Of a DNA stretch of 47,581 bases, positions 27,833 through 35,885 are shown piece after piece; position 1 is the first letter of the stretch, and the number at the start of each line of letters is the position of its first letter. The stretch covers positions 1-47,581 of the forward strand of contig CAZVOD010000026.1 of the NCBI GenBank assembly GCA_964628385.1. The letters are read 5' to 3'. The translations under genes were made by a program, and so were the position numbers. This stretch comes from JANQPA01 sp964628385. Lineage in GTDB: Bacteria; Bacteroidota; Bacteroidia; Chitinophagales; Saprospiraceae. Under the pieces are notes generated by a model. That model had not been told where the DNA came from and did no database searches. It saw nothing but the letters and a program-made list of their open reading frames with translations.

Positions 27833-28231
27833 ATGATTCTTAGAAAACCTCAACTTCAATTGGCTTACCAGGTAAAAGTAGAAAATATGGAAAGCCATAA
27901 AGAGTATTTTTTACATGCAGTCACTTATTTTCCCAATACAGCTTATGTCGCTGATGGATTTAAAATCCACGACAGTACAGGCTCTGATGGTTCTTTACAA
28001 GTAGAACTACACTTCAAAGAACAAAATCCCGAGGAGGTTTTGAATATCATTACTCCGGTGGTTCATGTGGTCAAATTAGGTACCCGGCCCTTTAATGGCT
28101 CGGATGAGGGTAGATTAGTAGCTATGGTTGTTACAAAAGACAACATACAGGCAAGAAATGTCGAGGGTGGTAGCCAGAGTGAAACCACTTCTTCTGATGC
28201 CCAAAAGGATGATCGTCCGGGTGGTCTTTAG
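27833..28231 (+). CDS. Hypothetical 132-aa protein between caspase and kinase genes
   Basis: I do not recognise the family. From ATG 27833 the protein begins MILRKPQLQLAYQVKVENME and has no signal peptide or membrane helix. The first ~100 residues look like a compact alpha/beta domain (VELHFKEQNPEEVLNIITPVVHVVKLG). The last ~25 residues are polar and Ser/Asp-rich (SQSETTSSDAQKDD), probably disordered. It lies 118 bp after the caspase-like gene and 69 bp before the sensor kinase, all on the same strand. Being a substrate or regulator of the caspase is an attractive but untested idea. Confidence 0.7.
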   Translation: MILRKPQLQLAYQVKVENMESHKEYFLHAVTYFPNTAYVADGFKIHDSTGSDGSLQVELHFKEQNPEEVLNIITPVVHVVKLGTRPFNGSDEGRLVAMVVTKDNIQARNVEGGSQSETTSSDAQKDDRPGGL

Positions 28232-28300
28232 TAAATTCTTTAATCAACTCCGGGTTGCGGTAGGAAGTACTTATCGCAACTTGAAATAATTTTTAGAAAA

Positions 28301-30394
28301 ATGAGGAAAATTAAGCTTATCCGTTTTCTCTTTCTTTTTATCATGCTTCTCATTGGTCTGGTATATCCAGGGCATTTGAGAGCTCAGCATGGCTCTTCTC
28401 TTGATTTTCTTCTTAGAAAGTCAAAGTTGACAGAAAAGGAGATAGATAAGCTCGATGATTACTCTTTTGAACTACGAAATATCAATGTAGACTCCAGCTA
28501 CCTACTCGGAAAAAAAATGCTTGCGGCCAGTAAGTTACTTGGCAACTATCCCAAAGGGGTTCAAAATGCGCATATGAGAATGGGCACCGCAGAAAAGAAC
28601 CGGGGCAACTTTGACAAAGTTGATTATCATCTAAAAATAGCTTTTACCATCAGGGACAGCCTAAAGAACTACAATGGCGCCGGAAGTGTACTCAATACCT
28701 GGGCTAACGCCAAACGATTGGAAGGCGTAGCCTTCCGGGCCAAAGAACTCTACCTGAAGTCTTTGGAATATTATCGAAAAGCCAAAAGGCCAGATAAATA
28801 TGCCAGAGCCTGGTTTGGTATCGGTATCGCTGAAAGGGAAATTGGCAACTACGAATCATCCGTCATTTATCTGGATAGCGCCATCAATGCCTACCTCAAT
28901 AAAGATAACAGCGCTATAGATCTGGCTGACTCTTACATTGCCCTGGGCAATACTATGATTAAGATGGGCAATGCAGACAAAGCAGTGGAATATTTGGAAG
29001 AAGCCCAACGCATTTTCATAAAAAACCCTGAAAAGAGAATAAGGATCAGGAAGACTAATGCCTACAGGTGCCACTATGGTTTGGCCAGGGCTTATGAGGA
29101 AAAAGAAGACTATCATACAATGGATAGTCTTTTGAACTTAGCAGATGATCACGCCAGTATACTTACTAAAGATGAGCGATTCAATCTCTACAATTCAATC
29201 GGAGTTAATGCCAATAAGCTATTGGACTATCAGCGATCGATTACTTACCTGGATTCAGCTCTTTTACAACTGGATACTTTAAAGCAAATCAATGACTACT
29301 GTACTGTTTTACTAAACAAAAGTGATTTATTCTCCAATCAGGAAAAAGACGCTGAAGCCATTAGCATTCTGCTGCACCTGATTGATAAGTTAGCATACGT
29401 CGATAATTCTTCTATCGAAAAAAAGGCTTACAACAATTTAGCGAATCTATATAGAAGAAATAATCAATTTCAGTTAGCAGATTTTAACCAACTCAAAAGA
29501 GATAGTATACAAGAAAAGCTGGGCCAGGAGACCATCGAAGCTTACAAGCTTCAAAATAAACTGGATGCAGCTCGGTCGGAGCTAAAAATCGAAAAACAAA
29601 AATCAGCTATTGCTGCTCTGAATAGCAGAAACACGATTGTAGTGTTGGCTGCTTTGCTGGTAATTCTTGCATTAGCTATTGCATTAATTCTCAGAAGTAA
29701 GAAAATCCAGGAGCAAGAGTTGGAATTTAAAGCATTGCAAGAAAATATTAAGAAAGAAAACTTTAATACCAAACTTGAGATGGAAGAAAAGACCCGAAGA
29801 AGAATTGCTCAGGACATCCATGATGGATTAGGTGGTATTTTGGCTACCATAAAACTTAACCTTAGCCAGATGCACAGTAGGCTCGATGAAATTCAAGCTA
29901 CCAACAAACAACAATTTTTATCCGCCTATGCTGCCATGGAAAAAGCAGTAGTAGAAGTCCGAAGAGTATCCCATGCGCTGGAATCCGGGGATAAAACGCA
30001 CTTTGGCCTGGAAGACGAACTGGAGGATCTGGTAAAATTTGTATCCACCAGAGAAAATTTGAGTGTAGAGTTGAACCTATATCAAATTAAAGGCCAACTC
30101 AATGGCAATATGGCGCTCAATATTTTCAGGATCATTCAGGAACTTCTTAACAATACTATCAAGCATGCCAAAGCTACCGAAATAGGCATTGATTTAAATA
30201 ATTTCGGAGATGTGCTCAACCTCATGTATGAGGATAATGGTATAGGATTTGATCCTAAAAAAGCTATGTCTAAAAAAGGCATAGGCCTCAGGGGCATGGA
30301 AGCGAGAGCCAAAAAGCTGGGAGGTACCCTTAAAATTGATAGCCAAAAAGACCGAGGCACTACAGTCCTGCTGGATATTCCTTTAAAAAGTTGA
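28301..30394 (+). CDS. TPR-containing sensor histidine kinase (HisKA_3/NarX type)
   Basis: A 697-aa membrane sensor. Residues 1-29 are a signal peptide or anchor ending in LRAQH. Residues ~40-420 are TPR helices in the periplasm (several A/Y/L-spaced repeats such as GNADKAVEYLEEAQRIF). A transmembrane helix lies at about 444-465 and is followed by a short coiled coil. The dimerisation/phosphotransfer segment RRRIAQDIHDGLGGILA carries the phospho-histidine H507. The ATPase domain follows with QELLNNTIKHAKA, EDNGIGFDPKK and GIGLRGMEARAKKLGG. This layout is common in Bacteroidota kinases paired with NarL-type regulators. The regulator is encoded 37 bp downstream. The TPRs suggest that the signal is a protein or peptide, which is inference. 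Confidence 0.92.
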   Translation: MRKIKLIRFLFLFIMLLIGLVYPGHLRAQHGSSLDFLLRKSKLTEKEIDKLDDYSFELRNINVDSSYLLGKKMLAASKLLGNYPKGVQNAHMRMGTAEKNRGNFDKVDYHLKIAFTIRDSLKNYNGAGSVLNTWANAKRLEGVAFRAKELYLKSLEYYRKAKRPDKYARAWFGIGIAEREIGNYESSVIYLDSAINAYLNKDNSAIDLADSYIALGNTMIKMGNADKAVEYLEEAQRIFIKNPEKRIRIRKTNAYRCHYGLARAYEEKEDYHTMDSLLNLADDHASILTKDERFNLYNSIGVNANKLLDYQRSITYLDSALLQLDTLKQINDYCTVLLNKSDLFSNQEKDAEAISILLHLIDKLAYVDNSSIEKKAYNNLANLYRRNNQFQLADFNQLKRDSIQEKLGQETIEAYKLQNKLDAARSELKIEKQKSAIAALNSRNTIVVLAALLVILALAIALILRSKKIQEQELEFKALQENIKKENFNTKLEMEEKTRRRIAQDIHDGLGGILATIKLNLSQMHSRLDEIQATNKQQFLSAYAAMEKAVVEVRRVSHALESGDKTHFGLEDELEDLVKFVSTRENLSVELNLYQIKGQLNGNMALNIFRIIQELLNNTIKHAKATEIGIDLNNFGDVLNLMYEDNGIGFDPKKAMSKKGIGLRGMEARAKKLGGTLKIDSQKDRGTTVLLDIPLKS

Positions 30395-30431
30395 GAAAGA
30401 TGAAACGCCTATCCCCTGAAAACACTTCATT

Positions 30432-31091
30432 ATGATAAAAATAGTAATAGCGGATGACCATACTTTATTCCTGGATAGCCTCAAAGTTATGCTTTCCACA
30501 AAAGAAGAGATTTCAGTCATCGGAACGGCAAATGATGGTAAGCAACTACTGGAACTTATCCAGAATACGACCCCGGATATTGTTTTGATGGATATCAGCA
30601 TGCCCCACATGAACGGTATTGAAGCTACGAAGATAATCAGGAGGGAATACCCTAATATAAAGGTGGTTGCACTAAGCATGTTTCAACAAAAAAATTATAT
30701 TGTACAAATGGTTAACCTAGACGTTCATGGCTATATTTTAAAGGATGAAAAAGCTGAAAATTTCGTCAAGGCGATTCAGAAAATATACAATGGCGGGCAG
30801 TTCTTTTCAAAGGGCGTTCTGGATACCGCATCCAAGGAAGAGGGGAAAGAGCAGACCCCAAGAGAATTACCCAAACTTTCTAAACGTGAAAGGGAAGTTT
30901 TACTGCATCTTACCAAAGGGGACTCTTCAGAAAAAGTAGCTGAACAACTTGGCATTACGATCAACACGATAAAAACTTTCAGAAGAAATATCAGGAAAAA
31001 ACTAGGTATCAATAATGATCAAAACATCAATTTGATAGCTTATGCTATCAAGATCGGCCTGATTGATCCTAATGATACGCCGGATACCTAG
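30432..31091 (+). CDS. NarL/FixJ family response regulator
   Basis: A 219-aa transcription regulator. The receiver domain (1-120) has the acidic pair D8-D9, phospho-acceptor D54 (IVLMDISMP), S82 and K104. A linker of ~25 residues leads to a LuxR-type helix-turn-helix (about 147-205: LSKREREVLLHLTKG ... VAEQLGITINTIKTFRRNIRKKLG). All key residues are present, so it should be functional. It is the partner of the adjacent TPR kinase (HisKA_3 kinases pair with LuxR-type regulators). Its targets are not apparent; the upstream caspase operon is the obvious candidate for autoregulation. It is the last gene of the plus-strand cluster. Confidence 0.94.
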   Translation: MIKIVIADDHTLFLDSLKVMLSTKEEISVIGTANDGKQLLELIQNTTPDIVLMDISMPHMNGIEATKIIRREYPNIKVVALSMFQQKNYIVQMVNLDVHGYILKDEKAENFVKAIQKIYNGGQFFSKGVLDTASKEEGKEQTPRELPKLSKREREVLLHLTKGDSSEKVAEQLGITINTIKTFRRNIRKKLGINNDQNINLIAYAIKIGLIDPNDTPDT

Positions 31092-31528
31092 TAGTGAGTA
31101 TGTTTTATACCTTTTATATTACTTAACTTTATATCAAAATAAAGACTTAGCGAGCTGAATAATTTGCCACAGGCAAAGAAGCAATTATTTCCCAAATTTA
31201 GAAGCTGTTAAACTTTAATACTTCCGTTAATATGAGGCTGTTTTCCAGCCATATTTCGTTACCAAAATCCTCATTTAGCGCTGCTAAACTCCGGTTTTGG
31301 CGCCTCATCTGGCAGAAAAACAGCCTTCATATTATTCAAAAAACTAAATTTTAACAACTTCTTACACTATTAAATAGAACGGAAAATGAAAATCAAACAA
31401 CTATTTACAGTAATAGATGCGGTTCCCTATATGAGATGCCCCGCTAAACCCCAGTTTCAGTAGTTTTTCCCTTCGTGAAAAGCTAATGCCCCAGAAAGTG
31501 GGTATACTCATGGGGAATCGCCTTTTTA
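31092..31528. other. 437-bp intergenic region rich in inverted repeats
   Basis: This lies between the convergent response regulator (+) and glycosyltransferase (-) genes. It contains a small hairpin (TTTGCC at 31163-31168 with GGCAAA at 31172-31177), the long palindrome at 31200-31362, and a further GCTAAACCCCAGTTT segment around 31443-31457 resembling GCTAAACTCCGGTTT inside the palindrome. I find no ORF worth calling. Confidence 0.6.
31200..31362. repeat. ~163-bp imperfect palindrome
   Basis: Arm 31200-31251 matches the reverse complement of 31310-31362 at roughly three quarters of positions, best over AATATGA(A)GGCTGTTTT. The centre is itself symmetric: CCAAAA..TTTAGC (from 31262) faces GCTAAA..TTTTGG (ending 31300). 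The whole element could fold into one long cruciform or RNA stem. It could be a REP-like or MITE-like element, or a bidirectional terminator/processing site between convergent genes. It has no coding capacity. Confidence 0.6.
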
Positions 31529-32905
31529 TTACTGTAAGCTTTTTTTTAAAACTTCTATATCCTTCCACCACTGCCAGTTGTCATTACCAAAATCATGGTA
31601 GATATGCAAAAAATAAGGCCTCACACCTTTTCTTTTTTCATTGACATCAAAACAAAAATCTCCGCGATACGACATGGTAGGATGATTGACATCCAGAATA
31701 AAATTAAACTCAATGGGTAATGTAGCATGATCCTTCAGGCCAAAATACCAGGCCGCAGCAATCAAACTCCCCTGGTCTCTTGTTTTAAAAAGCGGGGTAT
31801 CAAATAGTTTAAGGGTCCATTCATGCCATTGTCTTAAAAAAGGTACAGATGCTTTATTGAAAAGAAAAACCCCACCATTCCAGTGCTGCCAGTTTGGTTG
31901 ATCAATCTTCAACCCAAAGGTTTCATTGAGCTGTTGTCGCAACAAATCAGAAGTGATAGGATCAGTAAGGTTATTATCGGATTCATCGTACCATTTTTGC
32001 TCTTCCTCCCGCCACTTAAAACGGGTTTGAGCCTCTACCCTTCTGATCAGTAAATTTTCCTGATACAGGAATTGCCCTTCTAAATTATACCACTTACCGG
32101 AATCTGCCTCATATCTAAAACCAGCTTCTTCAGCCAAATTTTGAAAATAAAAAGGAGCCTTGTATATCTTTCGGTGAACCGGCTCAAAAGCATTTACAAA
32201 GTATTCCTGAGCGACAATCCGGTCATTTTTATCTTTTGCCATAAAATCAGCAATAGATTTCAGGTAAGCCCAAAATTGGTACGGCTTTGAAAGAAACTGA
32301 AACATCAACCTAGATGCTAAAACACTAAAGAAATTGCCTTTAGATAGGCTCAGAGGTCGATCGTACGTGGGTCGCTTTTTATCAAATTGATATTTCACAT
32401 CATAAATAGTATCAATAATCGCTTGAGGTGCCCTGGGCTCTTGCTCGATCTGTACTCTAACCTGCTCTATCAGATCAAATAACCGCCGCTGTTTGGCCAC
32501 CTGCCTTTCGTAAACTTCATCGTGAATCGCACTGGGCGTAAATGGAGTCATCCGACAATGATCCGTACAGAAAATAATGGGAGCAATAAAAGCATCAAAA
32601 ACCTCATTCACTTTTTTATTGATAGCAATTACATCAGTGTCGAGATAACAGTAAAGCCCATTGTCAATATCTACAAAATCATAAAGCCTGGTTTTTAGAT
32701 AGATAGCCGCCTGATGATGAGTAAAATGCCTGGGAGTAGAAATATTAATAATATTATCATGAAAAATTTCTGCTTCGTTGCGCTGCCAATCTGTTACCAC
32801 CAAAATAGGATACTCCGAGAAGTACCTCAACAGTTGAATGGAGTAATTAAGGGTATCAATATGTTCTTTTGCGCCACAAACGACGAATACAAAATGCCTT
32901 TTCAT
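31529..32905 (-). CDS. Putative glycosyltransferase, GT-A fold (GT8-like)
   Basis: A 458-aa cytoplasmic protein. The N-terminal MKRHFVFVVCGAKEHIDTLNYSIQLLRYF followed by PILVVTD and LYCYLDTDVIAI (D89-T90-D91) fits a GT-A nucleotide-sugar transferase. Further on, WNGGVFLFNK and DQGSLIAAAWYFGL match the acceptor/metal-binding part of GT8-like enzymes. A central insertion (~260-320) carries two short repeats, GFRYEADSGKWYNLEG and RFKWREEEQKWYDESDN, which is unusual. Its start lies 3 bp after the asparagine-synthase stop, so translation is likely coupled. Substrate is unknown. Confidence 0.7.
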   Translation of the reverse strand: MKRHFVFVVCGAKEHIDTLNYSIQLLRYFSEYPILVVTDWQRNEAEIFHDNIINISTPRHFTHHQAAIYLKTRLYDFVDIDNGLYCYLDTDVIAINKKVNEVFDAFIAPIIFCTDHCRMTPFTPSAIHDEVYERQVAKQRRLFDLIEQVRVQIEQEPRAPQAIIDTIYDVKYQFDKKRPTYDRPLSLSKGNFFSVLASRLMFQFLSKPYQFWAYLKSIADFMAKDKNDRIVAQEYFVNAFEPVHRKIYKAPFYFQNLAEEAGFRYEADSGKWYNLEGQFLYQENLLIRRVEAQTRFKWREEEQKWYDESDNNLTDPITSDLLRQQLNETFGLKIDQPNWQHWNGGVFLFNKASVPFLRQWHEWTLKLFDTPLFKTRDQGSLIAAAWYFGLKDHATLPIEFNFILDVNHPTMSYRGDFCFDVNEKRKGVRPYFLHIYHDFGNDNWQWWKDIEVLKKSLQ

Positions 32906-32908
32906 TTT

Positions 32909-34693
32909 TTACATCCATTTATTCCACCAAAACTCCAGGACGGCCAGCTTCCAGAGTTTCCAATGTGCTTTTCCCGCCAGTAATTGCTCCACAGCATCTA
33001 CCCTTACGATCTTTTCCCTGATCAAACGCCCGCCCCGGAGCGTATTGGCATAAAATTCGTAATTCATATAGTAAGTATCAGGACCTACAAAACCTTGCTT
33101 TTTGCGATTCAAAATAGACTTTGGTAGTCTCTTTTTGATGTTTTCCCTTAGTAGCACTTTTGTTTGATCCGACTGATAACTTACCGCTGTAGGCAGTCCA
33201 TAAACCCACTCCACCAACTCGTGATCCAGGAAAGGCACCCTCACCTCAAGCGAATGAGCCATACTGGCCCGATCTATCTTTACCAGAATTAGTTCCGTCA
33301 TGAACGTATGCATATCCATATACTGAAAGGCCTTCAAAGGAGGAAGCTTATTTTGGTAATATTGCCTGTAGAACCAGTCGCTGTCTTTGGCCGATGCACA
33401 GCTCCATTCCGGATGCAATAATCCGGGTAAATTATTAGTATCAAAGCGTCCCATCGCCATGGCTTCAGCATATTCCTCTACAAAGAAATTATTGTTAGGG
33501 GAAAAAAATATTTTCCACTGTTCCCAGCGAGTTTTCTGGGCAGGTAAAGCCGCTATTTGCTTTTGCCACCAGTATCCTCCAAAAATTTCATCCGCTCCCT
33601 CTCCTGAAAAAACCGTTTTATTGTGTTGGCTAGCTAACTGACTGACCATATAAGTCGGAATGATAGAGATATCAGCAATAGGCTCATCGTAGTAATACAT
33701 CAGACGGTCCAATAACTGCAGCTGCTCAGCGCCTACAATAGTTTTAAAGAAAGGTACTTCACAGGCCTGAGCGACCAATTCAGCGTATTGGTGCTCACTT
33801 TCCGACCAATTGTCAAAGCCTATAGAAAAAGTATTGGGAGCATATCCCTGCTGAGTCATGTAATGAACCAACGCACTGCTATCATAACCACCACTCAGAA
33901 AAGAACCCACCGGAACATCACTGCGCAGGTAAGCAGCCACCGATTGATGAATCAACTGATCTATTTGCTCTACAGCCGTATGAAAAGATATTTTGGTGTT
34001 GGAAAAATGAAGGTGCCAGTAGGGTTGAGCCTGAACAGTAGTTGGAAAATCATTATCAAATTCTAGTTCCAAAAAATGTGCCGGCGTTAGTTTGTATAGC
34101 CCTTCCCAAATTGTCCTCGGACTTGGAATGTAGCGATAATGCAAAAAATCAGGAATAGCAGCTTTATTGATTGAAGGCCTTGATTCTTCAGCCAAAATAG
34201 CTTTGAGCTCGGAGGCAAAATGAAAATTTCCTCCCAAAAAACCATAGTATAGTGGCTTAATCCCGAATCGATCTCTGGCCAAGAATAGCTTTTTCTTTTC
34301 TTCTTCCCAAATACCAAAGGCGAACATCCCCTTTAAACGAGATAGTACGGCAGTTCCCCACTCTTCGTATCCGTGCAGAATCACTTCAGAATCAGATCGG
34401 GATTTAAATTGATGCCCCAGGCTTTCCAACTCCTTTTTTAGCTCGATATAATTGTAAATCTCTCCGTTACAAACCAGCCATATGTTAGATTTTTCATTAC
34501 ACATGGGCTGCCTGCCGGATACTGATAGGTCCAAAAAGCTCAAACGACGAAACCCCAGAGCTGCCCTTCGCTCGCCGGAAGTCCAACTATGTTCATCATC
34601 CGGCCCGCGATGAATAAGCGTATCCCGTTTCCTGTCAAAAGCGGAGGGATCAATTTCGGTATGCCGATTGATTTGGCCTACAATTCCACACAT
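32909..34693 (-). CDS. asnB: Asparagine synthase (glutamine-hydrolysing) family protein
   Basis: A 594-aa class II glutamine amidotransferase fused to an ATP-pyrophosphatase/synthetase domain. The glutaminase half begins MCGIVGQI (nucleophile Cys2) with RGPDD and CNGEIYNY. The synthetase half has the PP-loop SFLSGGYDSSALVHY and SGEGADEIFGGY. It could make asparagine. However, AsnB-type enzymes inside glycosyltransferase operons are often dedicated amidotransferases that convert a carboxylate on a sugar or lipid intermediate to an amide, and the operon setting favours that. It lies between the UbiA-type gene (36-bp gap) and the glycosyltransferase (3-bp gap). All catalytic motifs are intact. 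Confidence 0.9.
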   Translation of the reverse strand: MCGIVGQINRHTEIDPSAFDRKRDTLIHRGPDDEHSWTSGERRAALGFRRLSFLDLSVSGRQPMCNEKSNIWLVCNGEIYNYIELKKELESLGHQFKSRSDSEVILHGYEEWGTAVLSRLKGMFAFGIWEEEKKKLFLARDRFGIKPLYYGFLGGNFHFASELKAILAEESRPSINKAAIPDFLHYRYIPSPRTIWEGLYKLTPAHFLELEFDNDFPTTVQAQPYWHLHFSNTKISFHTAVEQIDQLIHQSVAAYLRSDVPVGSFLSGGYDSSALVHYMTQQGYAPNTFSIGFDNWSESEHQYAELVAQACEVPFFKTIVGAEQLQLLDRLMYYYDEPIADISIIPTYMVSQLASQHNKTVFSGEGADEIFGGYWWQKQIAALPAQKTRWEQWKIFFSPNNNFFVEEYAEAMAMGRFDTNNLPGLLHPEWSCASAKDSDWFYRQYYQNKLPPLKAFQYMDMHTFMTELILVKIDRASMAHSLEVRVPFLDHELVEWVYGLPTAVSYQSDQTKVLLRENIKKRLPKSILNRKKQGFVGPDTYYMNYEFYANTLRGGRLIREKIVRVDAVEQLLAGKAHWKLWKLAVLEFWWNKWM

Positions 34694-34729
34694 GGTTATA
34701 CATTAACAGTTTTGCCGGCTAAAGCGGCT

Positions 34730-35773
34730 TCAAAAGAATACCATCCTTCGAAGATATTTCCACCAGGATAAATGTAGCCATTGCCGGGCAGTCCATTGCC
34801 AATGGACTAGAGTTTTTTGGAAAAAAATCAAATGAACAATCAATAATAGAATGTACTGACTGTTCTCAAAACATAACAGCAGTAGCACACTCAAGGGGAA
34901 AGTAGCTTCGTAGAAGTCATTCATAATATACCAATAATAAAAACACCAACGGATACTCCTGCTACGTGAATATTTCCAGGTATATACTTTTATAGCGTAA
35001 GTGATTATAAAAAGTAAGAAAATAAGGAATAATGGCCAGTAAGTAATGAGACACAAAATGGCCGTTAGCAAGAGTTCTAAAGGCAGCAAAAAGAAACTGA
35101 TCAGTAAAGCTGAAGGCAAGCCACCAAATCGAACCACAAAAGTACGGATATTTTGCTGCTCGTCTTTCTTCCTGTCCTCTATCTGATGCTGTATAATATT
35201 GCGCAATCCTTTTGCCATCAGTATACCAACCAGCAAAGGGAGACTGTAAGTTGACGCTATTTGTATTTTTAGCACATCCGCAAAAGTCCCCACGCAAATT
35301 AGCACCGGTAGCAGATGTCCGTAGCACATATCCAGCAGAATACCAGGTACTCCTCTTTCTTTGAATCGGAAAGGCGGAACAGAGTACAACAAAAAACACA
35401 GCAGCAATATCCCCCACAGGCCAAAGCCATACCACTGCTTTGGCAAATACCACCAGGGTAAAACTGCCGGCAGCATCAAAAAAAGTAGGATCATCCACTT
35501 CTCGGATATCGTTCGGCCACTTGTAGCGTTAGCTTTACCCGCAGCCTCATCCTGCGGCAGATCTGCCCAGTCATTGATCCAGTATCCCAGAGCGGCTGTT
35601 CCCAAAATAGAAAGTACAAAAACAAAAAACTGAGGCAGGACTTGCCAGAAGCTAGTGCTACTAATCAATAGTAACACATAAAAACTCCCAAGAATCGGAG
35701 GGACAATATAATTCCACCACATGGGCATGCGGACCTTCTCAATAGCTTGTCTTAAAAATACGGAACGCTTCAA
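34730..35773 (-). CDS. UbiA-type prenyltransferase (polytopic membrane protein)
   Basis: A 347-aa protein with eight to nine hydrophobic helices. The first Asp-rich motif NDWADLPQDEAAGK (N67, D68, D71, D75) is the NDxxDxxxD signature of UbiA prenyltransferases. The second, IEDRKKDE (D200, D204), lies in the expected loop about 130 residues later. Both motifs bind the prenyl diphosphate through magnesium. The acceptor could be a quinone precursor, haem, a sugar phosphate or another aromatic. The downstream AsnB and glycosyltransferase genes point away from respiratory quinone synthesis. It is the first gene of the operon, divergent from the S9 peptidase. Confidence 0.82.
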   Translation of the reverse strand: MKRSVFLRQAIEKVRMPMWWNYIVPPILGSFYVLLLISSTSFWQVLPQFFVFVLSILGTAALGYWINDWADLPQDEAAGKANATSGRTISEKWMILLFLMLPAVLPWWYLPKQWYGFGLWGILLLCFLLYSVPPFRFKERGVPGILLDMCYGHLLPVLICVGTFADVLKIQIASTYSLPLLVGILMAKGLRNIIQHQIEDRKKDEQQNIRTFVVRFGGLPSALLISFFLLPLELLLTAILCLITYWPLFLIFLLFIITYAIKVYTWKYSRSRSIRWCFYYWYIMNDFYEATFPLSVLLLLCFENSQYILLLIVHLIFFQKTLVHWQWTARQWLHLSWWKYLRRMVFF

Positions 35774-35822
35774 TTTTCTATTTTATGATAAACTTGTTTC
35801 GCTATTATTAAAATAGGTTAAT

Positions 35823-35830
35823 TAAATTTG
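35823..35830 (+). promoter_or_regulatory. Candidate Bacteroidota -7 element (TAnnTTTG)
   Basis: TAAATTTG matches the -7 consensus and lies 55 nt upstream of the S9 peptidase ATG in the 112-bp divergent region. No TTTG box is seen at exactly the usual spacing upstream. Confidence 0.35.
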
Positions 35831-35885
35831 GAATCGTACCTTTTGTCCAAATTTTCCATTTCTCAAATTAATAATATCGTTTGTT

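Noticed and set aside
35774..35885. Second promoter box TACCTTTTG before the S9 peptidase
   Set aside because: It has one base too many for TAnnTTTG; the TAAATTTG box at 35823 is the better match.
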